A stretch of DNA of 64,000 nucleotides, taken from the NCBI RefSeq assembly GCF_014645895.1, contig NZ_BMMP01000014.1, positions 1 through 64,000 on the forward strand, written 5' to 3'. A model generated the notes under the pieces. It did not search any database. It had not been told where the DNA came from and saw nothing but the letters and a program-made list of their open reading frames with translations. The position numbers and the translations under genes are program-made. Positions 57,795 through 64,000 of this stretch are shown here, in pieces. The DNA comes from Streptomyces daqingensis (lineage in GTDB: Bacteria; Actinomycetota; Actinomycetes; Streptomycetales; Streptomycetaceae). Numbering within the stretch: position 1 is the first letter of the stretch; the number at the start of each line of letters is the position of its first letter.

Positions 57795-57861
57795 CCCCCG
57801 CTCCTACCGATCGCCCATCCGCACGCGGCCTCACCGCAGCCCCGAGAGGACGACGCACCAC

Positions 57862-59139
57862 ATGCCCACCCCGGAGCAGCCCGCCCAGCCGGAAACCGCC
57901 GACGAATCCGCGCCCCTGCTCCTGCTCATCGGCAGCGGCGACCGCCGGTACCGCGAATACATGGTGGCCGCGGTCGCCCGCCACTTCAGGCTCTGGCTGC
58001 TCGACGCCCCGGATCCCACGTGGCAGCTCCCCTACGTTCAGGGCACCACCCAGGTCGACACCCGTGCCCCGGAGGCCCTCCACGCCGCTGCTGGCCCCGT
58101 GACCGCCCGGCACACCGTGGCCGGCGTCTTCACCTACGACGAATCACTCGTGCACTCCAGCGCCCGGCTCGCACAGAGGCTCGATCTGCCGGGCGCATCA
58201 CCCGAAGCCGTGCTCGCCTGCCGCGACAAGGCGACCACCCGGGACCTGCTGACCGGGGCAGGCGTGCCCCAGCCCGCCTCCACTCCCGTCACCACCGCGG
58301 AGGAGGCCCGGAAGGCAGCCGACTCCATCGGCTATCCCGTGGTGGTGAAGGCCCGCGGCCTGGGCGGAAGTATCGGCGTCATACGCGTGGACGGCCCCGC
58401 CTCGGTGGAGGAGGCCTTCCACTCGGCAGCCTCCGCGCAGTGGCCGGGCGTACCCCGCTACGCCGCCGACGTCCTGGTCGAGGAGTACCTCACGGGCCCG
58501 GAGATCAGTGTCGACTCCGTCGTCGCCTCCGGAGCCGTGACCCCCATGGTCCTCGCGCGCAAACAGGTCGGCATGGAGCCCTACTTCGAGGAGACGGGCC
58601 ACACCGTTGACGCCGCCGACCCCCTGCTGAGCGACGCGGATCTCACGGATCAGCTCGATCGCGTCCACCGGGCGCTCGGCTTCGAACACGGCGCCACCCA
58701 CGCGGAGTTCAAGCTCACCCTCGACGGGCCGCGGCTCGTCGAGCTCAACGCTCGCCTCGGCGGCGACTTCATCCCCTACCTGGGAATGCTCGCGACCGGC
58801 ACGGACCCTTCCGTCGCTGCCGCGAGCGTCGCAGCCGGCCTCGTCCCGGACACGAACCCGAAGACGAGACGTACCGCGGCCATCCGCTTCCTGTACCCGG
58901 AAGCCGACTGCCAGGCGGTCGAGACCGTCGTACGCACGGACCTGCTGGGGCCGACCGTTCACAAGGCGGTGGCCACCGCCCCGCCCGGGGCGAGGCTGGC
59001 CCTCCCGCCGCGCGGCTACATGTCCCGCTTCGGCCACGTGATCGCCGTCGGAGACGATCCCGACCAGGTGGCTGCGGACCTGGCCGATCCGCGTCGGCTC
59101 ATAGAACTGCGGTCGCGCCCCCTCGATGAGGAGGCGTGA
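57862..59139 (+). CDS. ATP-grasp amino acid ligase of the arsenic operon
   Basis: 425 residues. N-terminal Rossmann-like domain (LLLLIGSGDRRYREYMVAAV), then the ATP-grasp region: VLACRDKATTRDLLTGAGVP, YPVVVKARGLGGSIGVIRVD, VLVEEYLTGPEISVDSVVAS, FEHGATHAEFKLTLDGPRLV and ELNARLGGDFIPYLG with the metal-binding E..N pair. The C-terminal lobe closes with ARLALPPRGYMSRFGHVIAV. It is an L-amino acid ligase-type protein, distinct from the 16-36 kb ligases. As the last gene of the ArsL operon it could couple arsinothricin to another amino acid, giving a pro-drug-like peptide as in bialaphos. That outcome is inference. Confidence 0.88.
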   Translation: MPTPEQPAQPETADESAPLLLLIGSGDRRYREYMVAAVARHFRLWLLDAPDPTWQLPYVQGTTQVDTRAPEALHAAAGPVTARHTVAGVFTYDESLVHSSARLAQRLDLPGASPEAVLACRDKATTRDLLTGAGVPQPASTPVTTAEEARKAADSIGYPVVVKARGLGGSIGVIRVDGPASVEEAFHSAASAQWPGVPRYAADVLVEEYLTGPEISVDSVVASGAVTPMVLARKQVGMEPYFEETGHTVDAADPLLSDADLTDQLDRVHRALGFEHGATHAEFKLTLDGPRLVELNARLGGDFIPYLGMLATGTDPSVAAASVAAGLVPDTNPKTRRTAAIRFLYPEADCQAVETVVRTDLLGPTVHKAVATAPPGARLALPPRGYMSRFGHVIAVGDDPDQVAADLADPRRLIELRSRPLDEEA

Positions 59140-59177
59140 GACCGACGGGCCCGGGGGGAGAGGCCCGTCGGTCTCAC
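59136..59177. terminator. Bidirectional terminator
   Basis: A perfect 16-bp stem, GTGAGACCGACGGGCC (59136-59151) pairing with 59162-59177, contains the stop codons of both convergent genes (ATP-grasp and permease) with a 10-nt loop. Confidence 0.85.
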
Positions 59178-60265
59178 ATGAAGGGGAGGGCTACCAGGCC
59201 GAGCCCGATGCTCCCTATGAAGCCCACCCCGAGGTAGAAGGCGAAGACCGGCAGTTTCACGACGCTCTTCACGGCCACCATCGCCGGAATCGTCGTCACC
59301 GCACCGCCCAGCAGGAACGTCACCCCCGCGGCACCGACCATCCCCTGGTTCAGAAGGCCCTCGACGACGGGGATGGCTCCGACGCCGTTGAGGTAGAGCG
59401 GGACGCTCACGGCCCCCGCGAGCAGCACGGAGACCACGCCCTCCGTGCCCAGGAGGGAGGAGACGATGTCGCCCGGCACGTAGCGGATGATCAGCGCCTC
59501 CAGGACGATGGCCAGCAGCAGCCACCGCCCCAGATGGATCGAGTCGCCCCAGATCTCCTTGAGGATCTCCACGGGCTTGAGGTTCTTCACGTCCCGCCGG
59601 ACCAGCACGCGCCACGGTGTCCCGTCGTCGTCCGCCAGCGGGTCCGAGTCGGCCCTCGCGGAAGCGGGACAACCGCCCTGGGGAGCTGTTTCCTCAGCGG
59701 TCGCCGTGGAGCCGGCGCCTCCTGCGGCCACCGCCGCGGGCGCCTGGGCGGTCGAGCAGGCCGTCGCAGCGGCACCGGGATCGGTATCGCCGCACGTCGC
59801 TTCAGCGGTCCGCGGCTTCGAGGCCGCCAGCAGCGGATCCCGGAAACGCCCTCGCCGCTCCAGCGCGAGAACGATCAGACCGGCTCCGAAACTGAGAATC
59901 AGCGCTCCCACCAGCCGCGCCGTGGCCACCGGGAAGCCGAGCTGAGCGGCGGAGAGCGCGTAGATCTCGGGGTCCATCGAGGGGGAGGCGATCCAGAAGG
60001 ACATCACCGCCGACAGCGGAACGCCCGCGATGAGGAACCGGCGGATCAGCGGGATGACGGTGAAGGAGCAGAACGGGCTGAAGGCACCGATGGCCGTCAC
60101 GACCGCGACCCCCGCGATCCCGCGCCGGGAGAAGCTGCGCCTGGCGACCACGTCGATGGAGAGCCGCTGCACCGATATGCCGAGGATGACAGCGACCAGG
60201 AACCACGGGAGGTAGTGCAGGATCTCCCGCAGGATGAACACGACGAGCGCCTGCACTTCACTCAC
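59174..60265 (-). CDS. arsP: ArsP-type (DUF318) organoarsenical permease
   Basis: About 363 residues from a GTG at 60265 with AGGGG 6 nt upstream. This start places the first transmembrane helix (ALVVFILREILHYLPWFLVA) near the N-terminus and leaves the operator at 60356-60374 in the promoter; the frame is open to 60403. Eight predicted helices. Family landmarks are GAFSPFCSFTVIPLIRRFLI, SFWIASPSMDPEIYALSAAQ and the repeated half VPLYLNGVGAIPVVEGLLNQ. ArsP proteins export trivalent organoarsenicals; CSC-type thiols are replaced by a single Cys (FCSF). A Cys-containing 70-residue cytoplasmic linker separates the halves. It is likely the exporter of the product or its intermediates. Confidence 0.85.
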   Translation of the reverse strand: MSEVQALVVFILREILHYLPWFLVAVILGISVQRLSIDVVARRSFSRRGIAGVAVVTAIGAFSPFCSFTVIPLIRRFLIAGVPLSAVMSFWIASPSMDPEIYALSAAQLGFPVATARLVGALILSFGAGLIVLALERRGRFRDPLLAASKPRTAEATCGDTDPGAAATACSTAQAPAAVAAGGAGSTATAEETAPQGGCPASARADSDPLADDDGTPWRVLVRRDVKNLKPVEILKEIWGDSIHLGRWLLLAIVLEALIIRYVPGDIVSSLLGTEGVVSVLLAGAVSVPLYLNGVGAIPVVEGLLNQGMVGAAGVTFLLGGAVTTIPAMVAVKSVVKLPVFAFYLGVGFIGSIGLGLVALPFM

Positions 60266-60355
60266 TGGGGACCCCTGTGGGCTGGACGACATGCTGGCAG
60301 CCGAGCGGGAGACCGGGCTCCGCAACTCCGGGATGCGACGCCGGGACCTCGGTTC

Positions 60356-60374
60356 ATCGAATATCGAAGATAGA
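60356..60374 (-). promoter_or_regulatory. Candidate ArsR operator of the permease gene
   Basis: On the minus strand it reads TCTATCTTCGATATTCGAT, with the inverted core TCGA-TAT-TCGA. It lies about 90 bp upstream of the chosen GTG. The rest of 60266-60586, between the permease and the divergent ArsR gene, holds nothing else recognisable. Confidence 0.4.
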
Positions 60375-60586
60375 CGATGGAGTAAGTCGGCGCCACCGCT
60401 CATCTCTCATCGGCGGTCCGGGCCGGCCCGAGCCGGGACCTACTGCGCAAGACTCCGCTCACAAGAGCAATACCAGGGTGTTCCTTGAGAAGCAGCGCCC
60501 AGAACCGGCCACTCCCGAACACCTGCGGACCAAAGTGGAATCCGGCCTTCTGGCCTGTGCACTCAATCGGCTAACATCGATAAGTA

Positions 60587-60925
60587 ATGAGCGGCACCAT
60601 GAACGCACAGCTGATCGACCGGAGCACGGCCGAGTCCTACGCGACCTGGTTCAAGGCCCTGTCCGATCCGACGCGTGTGCAGATCCTCAACCTCCTCGCC
60701 CTCGCCCAGGAGGCGATGAGTGTCGGAGAGATCGTCGAGAAGGTAGGCGTCGGGCAGTCGACGGTCTCTCACCACCTCAAGCTCCTGGCCGACGTGCGCT
60801 TCGTCTTCCGCGAACGCCGGGGGACGTCGATCCTGTACTCGATCAACGTCGCCTGCGTAGCGTGCTTCCCCAGTGCGGCCGACGCCGTCATGGGACGGCC
60901 GAGTGCCGCCCGGGACGTCGACTGA
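60587..60925 (+). CDS. arsR: ArsR/SmtB regulator with CxxC
   Basis: 112 residues. The ATG at 60587 has no ribosome-binding site, and TAACAT (60572-60577) sits 9 nt before it, so the mRNA may be leaderless; the next ATG is at 60599. Winged-helix signature: YATWFKALSDPTRVQILNLL, VGEIVEKVGVGQSTVSHHLK (recognition helix), and wing RERRGTSILYSINVACVACF. C90 and C93 give a CxxC near the C-terminus, a location used by some ArsRs for arsenite. It is divergent from the permease and convergent with ArsC, so it probably represses the permease and itself. Confidence 0.88.
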   Translation: MSGTMNAQLIDRSTAESYATWFKALSDPTRVQILNLLALAQEAMSVGEIVEKVGVGQSTVSHHLKLLADVRFVFRERRGTSILYSINVACVACFPSAADAVMGRPSAARDVD

Positions 60926-60972
60926 CACAGCCCGTTGCCGGCCTCGGATCACGTCAGCGGGCGACCGCCGCA

Positions 60973-61377
60973 TCACCCGGGGGCGATGTCGGAGACGAGC
61001 TCCTCGATACGGCGCTTGATCTCGTCCCGAATGGGCCGGACGGCCTCGACTCCCTGGCCTGCCGGATCTTCCAGCTTCCAGTCGAGGTAGCGCTTCCCCG
61101 GGAAGACGGGACAGACATCGCCGCACCCCATGGTGATGCACACGTCCGAAGCCTGCACAGCATCCACCGTCAGCACCTTCGGCGCCTCACCGGCGAGGTC
61201 GATGCCGACCTCGCGCATCGCCTCGACGACCGCGGGGTTGACCGCTTCTGCCGGCGCCGACCCCGCGGAGCGCACCTCGACGCGCTCACCGGCGAGGTGG
61301 GTCAGCCAGGCAGCGGCCATCTGTGAACGGCCGGCGTTGTGCACACAGACGAAGAGCACGGAAGGCCTCTCGGACAT
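60973..61377 (-). CDS. arsC: Arsenate reductase ArsC, low-molecular-weight phosphatase type
   Basis: 134 residues from an ATG at 61377. The active-site loop VCVHNAGRSQ gives C11 in CX5R. Later Cys in CITMGCGDVC (C80, C85, C89) supply the intramolecular disulfide cascade used with thioredoxin or mycothiol-linked recycling. The DPAGQGVEAVRPIRDEI segment provides the acid. ArsC reduces arsenate to arsenite, which in this region would also provide the trivalent arsenic substrate for the ArsL/ArsM pathway. It converges on the ArsR gene at 60587 with 47 bp between stop codons. Confidence 0.93.
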   Translation of the reverse strand: MSERPSVLFVCVHNAGRSQMAAAWLTHLAGERVEVRSAGSAPAEAVNPAVVEAMREVGIDLAGEAPKVLTVDAVQASDVCITMGCGDVCPVFPGKRYLDWKLEDPAGQGVEAVRPIRDEIKRRIEELVSDIAPG

Positions 61378-61666
61378 AGACGGTCCACTCCCCCTGGCCA
61401 CACGGCCGCACGGCATCAGCGCAATCGGTGTCAGCGTCGATGATGAGGGCAACAGCCCGTGCTGACATCAGTCGAGGCTGAACTGACACCTCCCGGACGT
61501 CGATCTGGCCCCGTGCACCGTCTCCGCAGTCCGAGATCTCTCCCGAGCCTGTGCAGCGCGGGCAGACGCGGCTTCATCGTTGCGTGGCGATAAAGGATGA
61601 GGACCGCAAACGTCTTCGATCTGCCCCGGAAGCGACCCGAGCCGATCCCCGGTGTCGACCCGGCGC

Positions 61667-62728
61667 CTACTTGCGAACATGCCCGTTCTCGGCAGGCGGC
61701 GGTACTTGCGTGGCCGGGGGTGTGACGGTGCCGGTGGGGGCGGTGCATCCGGGCACGCTGCCTGCCGGGCTGCAGTCGTCCGGTCTGTTGCGGACGACCT
61801 TGCTGGCGGTGAGCGCGACCGAGCTGGAGTTCTCGTTGAAGATGCCGCCGCCGGCGGTGATCGCCGTGTTGCGTGTGATCAGACTGCGATCCAGCGTCGC
61901 CGTGCTGAAGGAGTTTCTGAGGCCAGCGCCTGTCACAGCGATGTTCTCCCTGAGCGTGGTCGAGTTCAGGTGCAGAGTGCCCGCGAACTGGTTGATACCG
62001 CCGCCGCGCAGCGCGGTGTTGCCCTTGACCTCGACGGAGTCCAGGCTCGCGGTGCTTCTGAGGTTCTCCAGGCCGCCGCCGGCGTCGTTGAGCGCCCTGT
62101 TGTTGAGCAGCGCCCCGCCTTTCATGATCAGCGTTCCGGGCTGGTCCAGAAGCTGGTTGCGTCCGTTGAGGATCCCGCCGCCGTTCTGGGTCGCGGTGTT
62201 GCGCTCGACGGTGCTGCGGTCGAGGTGGAGACGTCCGCCGACGTTGTGGATACCGGCGCTCGTCTCAGCTCGATTGCCCCTGATGACGGTGCGGTTCAGA
62301 TTCGTCGTCCCGCTGTTCCAGAGGCCGCCCCCGGCGAAGTCCGGCAGGCTGCCGCCGCTGACCGTGAGCGAGTTGAGAGTGAGGGTGCCGCCGGAGAGGA
62401 CGTGGAAGACGCGGAAGTCCTGCGTGGCGTTCGGCGCCCGGCGGATGGTGGTGTCGCGGCCGGTGATGGTCACCTTCCCGGTGATCTCCGGAAGCCCGTC
62501 GTCCGGATTGTCGGGGGCGGTGAGGGTGTAGGTGCAGTGGGACGCGAGGGTGACGCGGCCCCCGTCGGCGTTGGCCTGGGTGATCGCCTTCTTCAGGGCG
62601 GGGACGTCGTTACACCGCACATGCGTCCCTCCGGCGGCAGCGCTGGCCGGGCCGACCGGCAGGACCGCGAGGGACAGTCCCACCCCGACCGCAGCCATGA
62701 CCGGACCGGACCGCGAAGTGATCTTCAT
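61667..62728 (-). CDS. Secreted right-handed beta-helix protein
   Basis: 353 residues from an ATG at 62728 with GAGGGAG upstream. The signal peptide reads MKITSRSGPVMAAVGVGLSL ... AVLPVGPASAAA. The body has repeats of the beta-helix type (GGGLWNSGTTNLNRTVIRGN, GAGIHNVGGRLHLDRSTVERN-like turns, GGGILNGRNQLL, GGGLENLRSTASL, GGGINQFAGTLHL), each an approximately 22-residue coil with GGG. These are the polymorphic outer membrane-like repeats of secreted adhesins and polysaccharide-active proteins. A Pro/Thr-rich tail ends NGHVRK. No metal or arsenic link is apparent; it interrupts the arsenic genes between ArsC and the next ArsR. Confidence 0.75.
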   Translation of the reverse strand: MKITSRSGPVMAAVGVGLSLAVLPVGPASAAAGGTHVRCNDVPALKKAITQANADGGRVTLASHCTYTLTAPDNPDDGLPEITGKVTITGRDTTIRRAPNATQDFRVFHVLSGGTLTLNSLTVSGGSLPDFAGGGLWNSGTTNLNRTVIRGNRAETSAGIHNVGGRLHLDRSTVERNTATQNGGGILNGRNQLLDQPGTLIMKGGALLNNRALNDAGGGLENLRSTASLDSVEVKGNTALRGGGINQFAGTLHLNSTTLRENIAVTGAGLRNSFSTATLDRSLITRNTAITAGGGIFNENSSSVALTASKVVRNRPDDCSPAGSVPGCTAPTGTVTPPATQVPPPAENGHVRK

Positions 62729-63116
62729 CGCGCGACTCCCTCGACGCTGGAGAGTGGAACGGCACATCGCCGGCGTCCAGCAGCCCTGCTGGCCAGCCGC
62801 GATGATGAGGTGACGGTTCATCCGTAACCGCAGTCGCAGCGACCTCACCTGGCGTACCGCTGAACGGGCCCGATTCCTGCAGACCTTCACTCCCGGGAGG
62901 CCGGTGGCGTCGTACGGCAGGCCGAAGGGGCGGCCGAGCCCATGCGGCCCGTCTGGGAGCGTCGGACTCGGCGCCAACCGACCCGACGGGGCGGCAACAA
63001 GGCAAAGAGAACACGGGTGGGAGAAGAGTGTCGTCGGCCGCGAGGCGGTAGCTGGTGCCTCACGGACCCGAGCGCTGACCTTCAACAGCCGCGCGGACGG
63101 CCTGACCTGGCCTTCG
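62729..63116. other. Intergenic stretch
   Basis: No gene supported. It contains the promoter of the beta-helix protein; I saw no hairpin after the ArsR gene ending at 63117. Confidence 0.4.
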
Positions 63117-63473
63117 TCATCCGGAGACGGAGAAGCTGCGCGCCAAGGAGGCCATCACGCTGGGAGCGACGCGGTAATAGACCCAGGTGCCGCGCCTCTC
63201 GGACGTCAGGAGCCCGGCTTCACGCAGCTTCTTCAGGTGGTGGCTGACGGTGGGCTGGGAGACCCCGACATCGGAGATGTCACACACGCAGGCCTCCCCA
63301 TCGGCGTGGGAGGCGATCTGGGAGAAGAGCCGCAGGCGGATCGGGTCTCCGAGCGCTTTGAACATCGCAGAGGCCCGGTCGGCCTCCTCCATGGTCAGCG
63401 GCCGCTCGTTCAGCGGTGGGCAGCACGGCTCCACTTCTGCCTGTATCAGCGGCAACGCCTTGCTGTTCGACAT
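63117..63473 (-). CDS. arsR: ArsR/SmtB regulator with CC and CVC thiols
   Basis: 118 residues from the ATG at 63473. C17-C18 (VEPCCPPL) and C62/C64 (ACVCDI) reproduce the arsenite-sensing arrangement known from Corynebacterium ArsR, in which an N-terminal Cys pair joins the CVC Cys of the other subunit. The DNA-binding helix reads VGVSQPTVSHHLKKLREAGL and the wing SERRGTWVYYRV. The -10-like CAAAAT lies directly before the ATG, so the transcript may be leaderless. Operator copies lie at 63478-63500 and 63564-63588. It is divergent from the ArsI/CadI-like gene. Confidence 0.93.
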   Translation of the reverse strand: MSNSKALPLIQAEVEPCCPPLNERPLTMEEADRASAMFKALGDPIRLRLFSQIASHADGEACVCDISDVGVSQPTVSHHLKKLREAGLLTSERRGTWVYYRVAPSVMASLARSFSVSG

Positions 63474-63477
63474 AGGT

Positions 63478-63588
63478 CTATTTTGACACACGTCGAATAG
63501 GTGCGCCCTGACCTATACCCCCGGGGTGCGGCCATCGCCACCCCCGCTTATTTCGATACAGATCTAAGTTGACAATCGTCGAAGTAAG
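63478..63588. promoter_or_regulatory. ArsR operators between arsR and the ArsI/CadI-like gene
   Basis: Site 1 at 63478-63500: arms CTATTTTGAC and GTCGAATAG. Site 2 at 63564-63588: arms CTAAGTTGAC and GTCGAAGTAAG. Both share TTGACA-nn-CGTCGAA. A longer leader (to 63832) follows, with no gene. Confidence 0.6.
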
Positions 63589-63832
63589 TGTGACGCTGAC
63601 AGCACAAGTCATAGACAGAAGTCAAACCAAGCAGGTGAACCGTCGTGAACGCCTTCACTCCAGCACTCCCACTGAGGTGATCGGAGCCGACCTCTCGCCG
63701 CACCCGCGAGGGCCCGTCGACGAGAGCGCGGGCCGTGCGGGAGCCCGGCCCGCGTAGCTTCAAGGAGCCGCCAACTACACGACAAGCAACAACGCGAGAC
63801 CCGAACGTCACCGCACTACCAGGAGGTGCGTC

Positions 63833-64000
63833 ATGGCACGCCTACAGCTCGCACTGCGCGTCCCTGATCTGGACGCGTCCATCACCTTCTACAGCAAGCT
63901 CTTCGGCTCCGAACCGGCGAAAATCCGGGACGGTTACGCCAACTTCGCACTGACCGAGCCGCCCCTCAAGCTGGTGCTCATCGAAGGTGATGCGGGAGAG
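63833..64000 (+). CDS. ArsI/CadI-like vicinal oxygen chelate protein, partial
   Basis: The first 56 codons from an ATG at 63833, preceded by AGGAGG, are cut by the end of the window. The sequence MARLQLALRVPDLDASITFY and SKLFGSEPAKIRDGYANFAL is the start of a glyoxalase-fold protein of the CadI/ArsI group. ArsI cleaves the carbon-arsenic bond of trivalent organoarsenicals; CadI is its cadmium- and arsenic-induced relative. The distinguishing Cys motifs lie beyond the window edge, so the two cannot be separated here. It is divergent from the arsenite-type ArsR. Confidence 0.8.
   Translation, partial: MARLQLALRVPDLDASITFYSKLFGSEPAKIRDGYANFALTEPPLKLVLIEGDAGE

Noticed and set aside
60266..60403. 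ATG at 60403 as start of the ArsP-type permease
   Set aside because: The extra 46 residues are polar and not permease-like, and the candidate operator at 60356-60374 would lie inside the gene; GTG at 60265 has AGGGG upstream.

Overview
The window is high-GC actinobacterial DNA, almost certainly Streptomyces: very strong G/C third-position bias, GTG and TTG starts, translationally coupled ATGA/GTGA gene junctions, and a gene pair resembling the telomere-associated protein and terminal protein of linear Streptomyces replicons (8981-10994). That pair, plus a stretch of decayed genes at about 3.9-6.1 kb, suggests a chromosome arm or linear plasmid. This is inference.

Left part (1-16.5 kb) is accessory DNA: secreted Ig-like and TIG-repeat proteins, a DUF4232 lipoprotein, decayed genes, a secreted adenosine deaminase-family enzyme, the telomere-like pair, a frameshifted RibD/DHFR-like gene, an HTTM plus DUF5819-like membrane pair, and an acetyltransferase.

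Centre (16.7-45.8 kb) is a biosynthetic gene cluster. Two large operons diverge from a regulatory core at 29.1-32.4 kb. The core holds (i) an 86-residue secreted-type propeptide with four copies of an [D/A]IGWP[V/A]-type octapeptide, (ii) a divergent HTH-TPR regulator with the architecture of peptide-sensing (RRNPP-like) regulators, and (iii) copies of an inverted repeat TGGCAA-N4-TTGCCA. At three promoters a TTGCC arm coincides with the predicted -35 box, 18 bp before a -10 box. The leftward operon encodes propeptide, tandem ATP-grasp ligase, exporter, AspH-type hydroxylase, NRPS (half C-A-PCP), PKS (KS-AT-ACP), thioesterase and another ATP-grasp. The rightward operon encodes an ATP-grasp ligase, an ATP-grasp/enolase-superfamily epimerase fusion, S9 peptidase, membrane desaturase-like enzyme, proline dehydrogenase-like enzyme, class V aminotransferase, NRPS (A-PCP-C) and P450. 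A 171-bp IS5-type MITE sits inside it. The likely product is a small, heavily tailored peptide or peptide-polyketide. The propeptide is either its quorum-sensing signal or, by analogy with pheganomycin, a ribosomal building block.

Right part (49.3-64 kb) is an arsenic region that looks biosynthetic rather than only detoxifying. A radical SAM protein with a CX3CX2C cluster motif and a C-terminal RCCVKC tail matches the hallmark of ArsL, the arsinothricin-forming enzyme. It heads an operon with a FemAB/GNAT-like protein ending in a Cys pair, a G3E GTPase, ArsM, a PiT transporter, an ArsR and an ATP-grasp ligase. A divergent CX7CX2C radical SAM enzyme, an ArsP-type permease, two more ArsRs, ArsC and a partial ArsI/CadI-like gene surround it. 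The inferred product is an arsinothricin-like amino acid, possibly ligated into a peptide. Everything was read by eye, with no database search.
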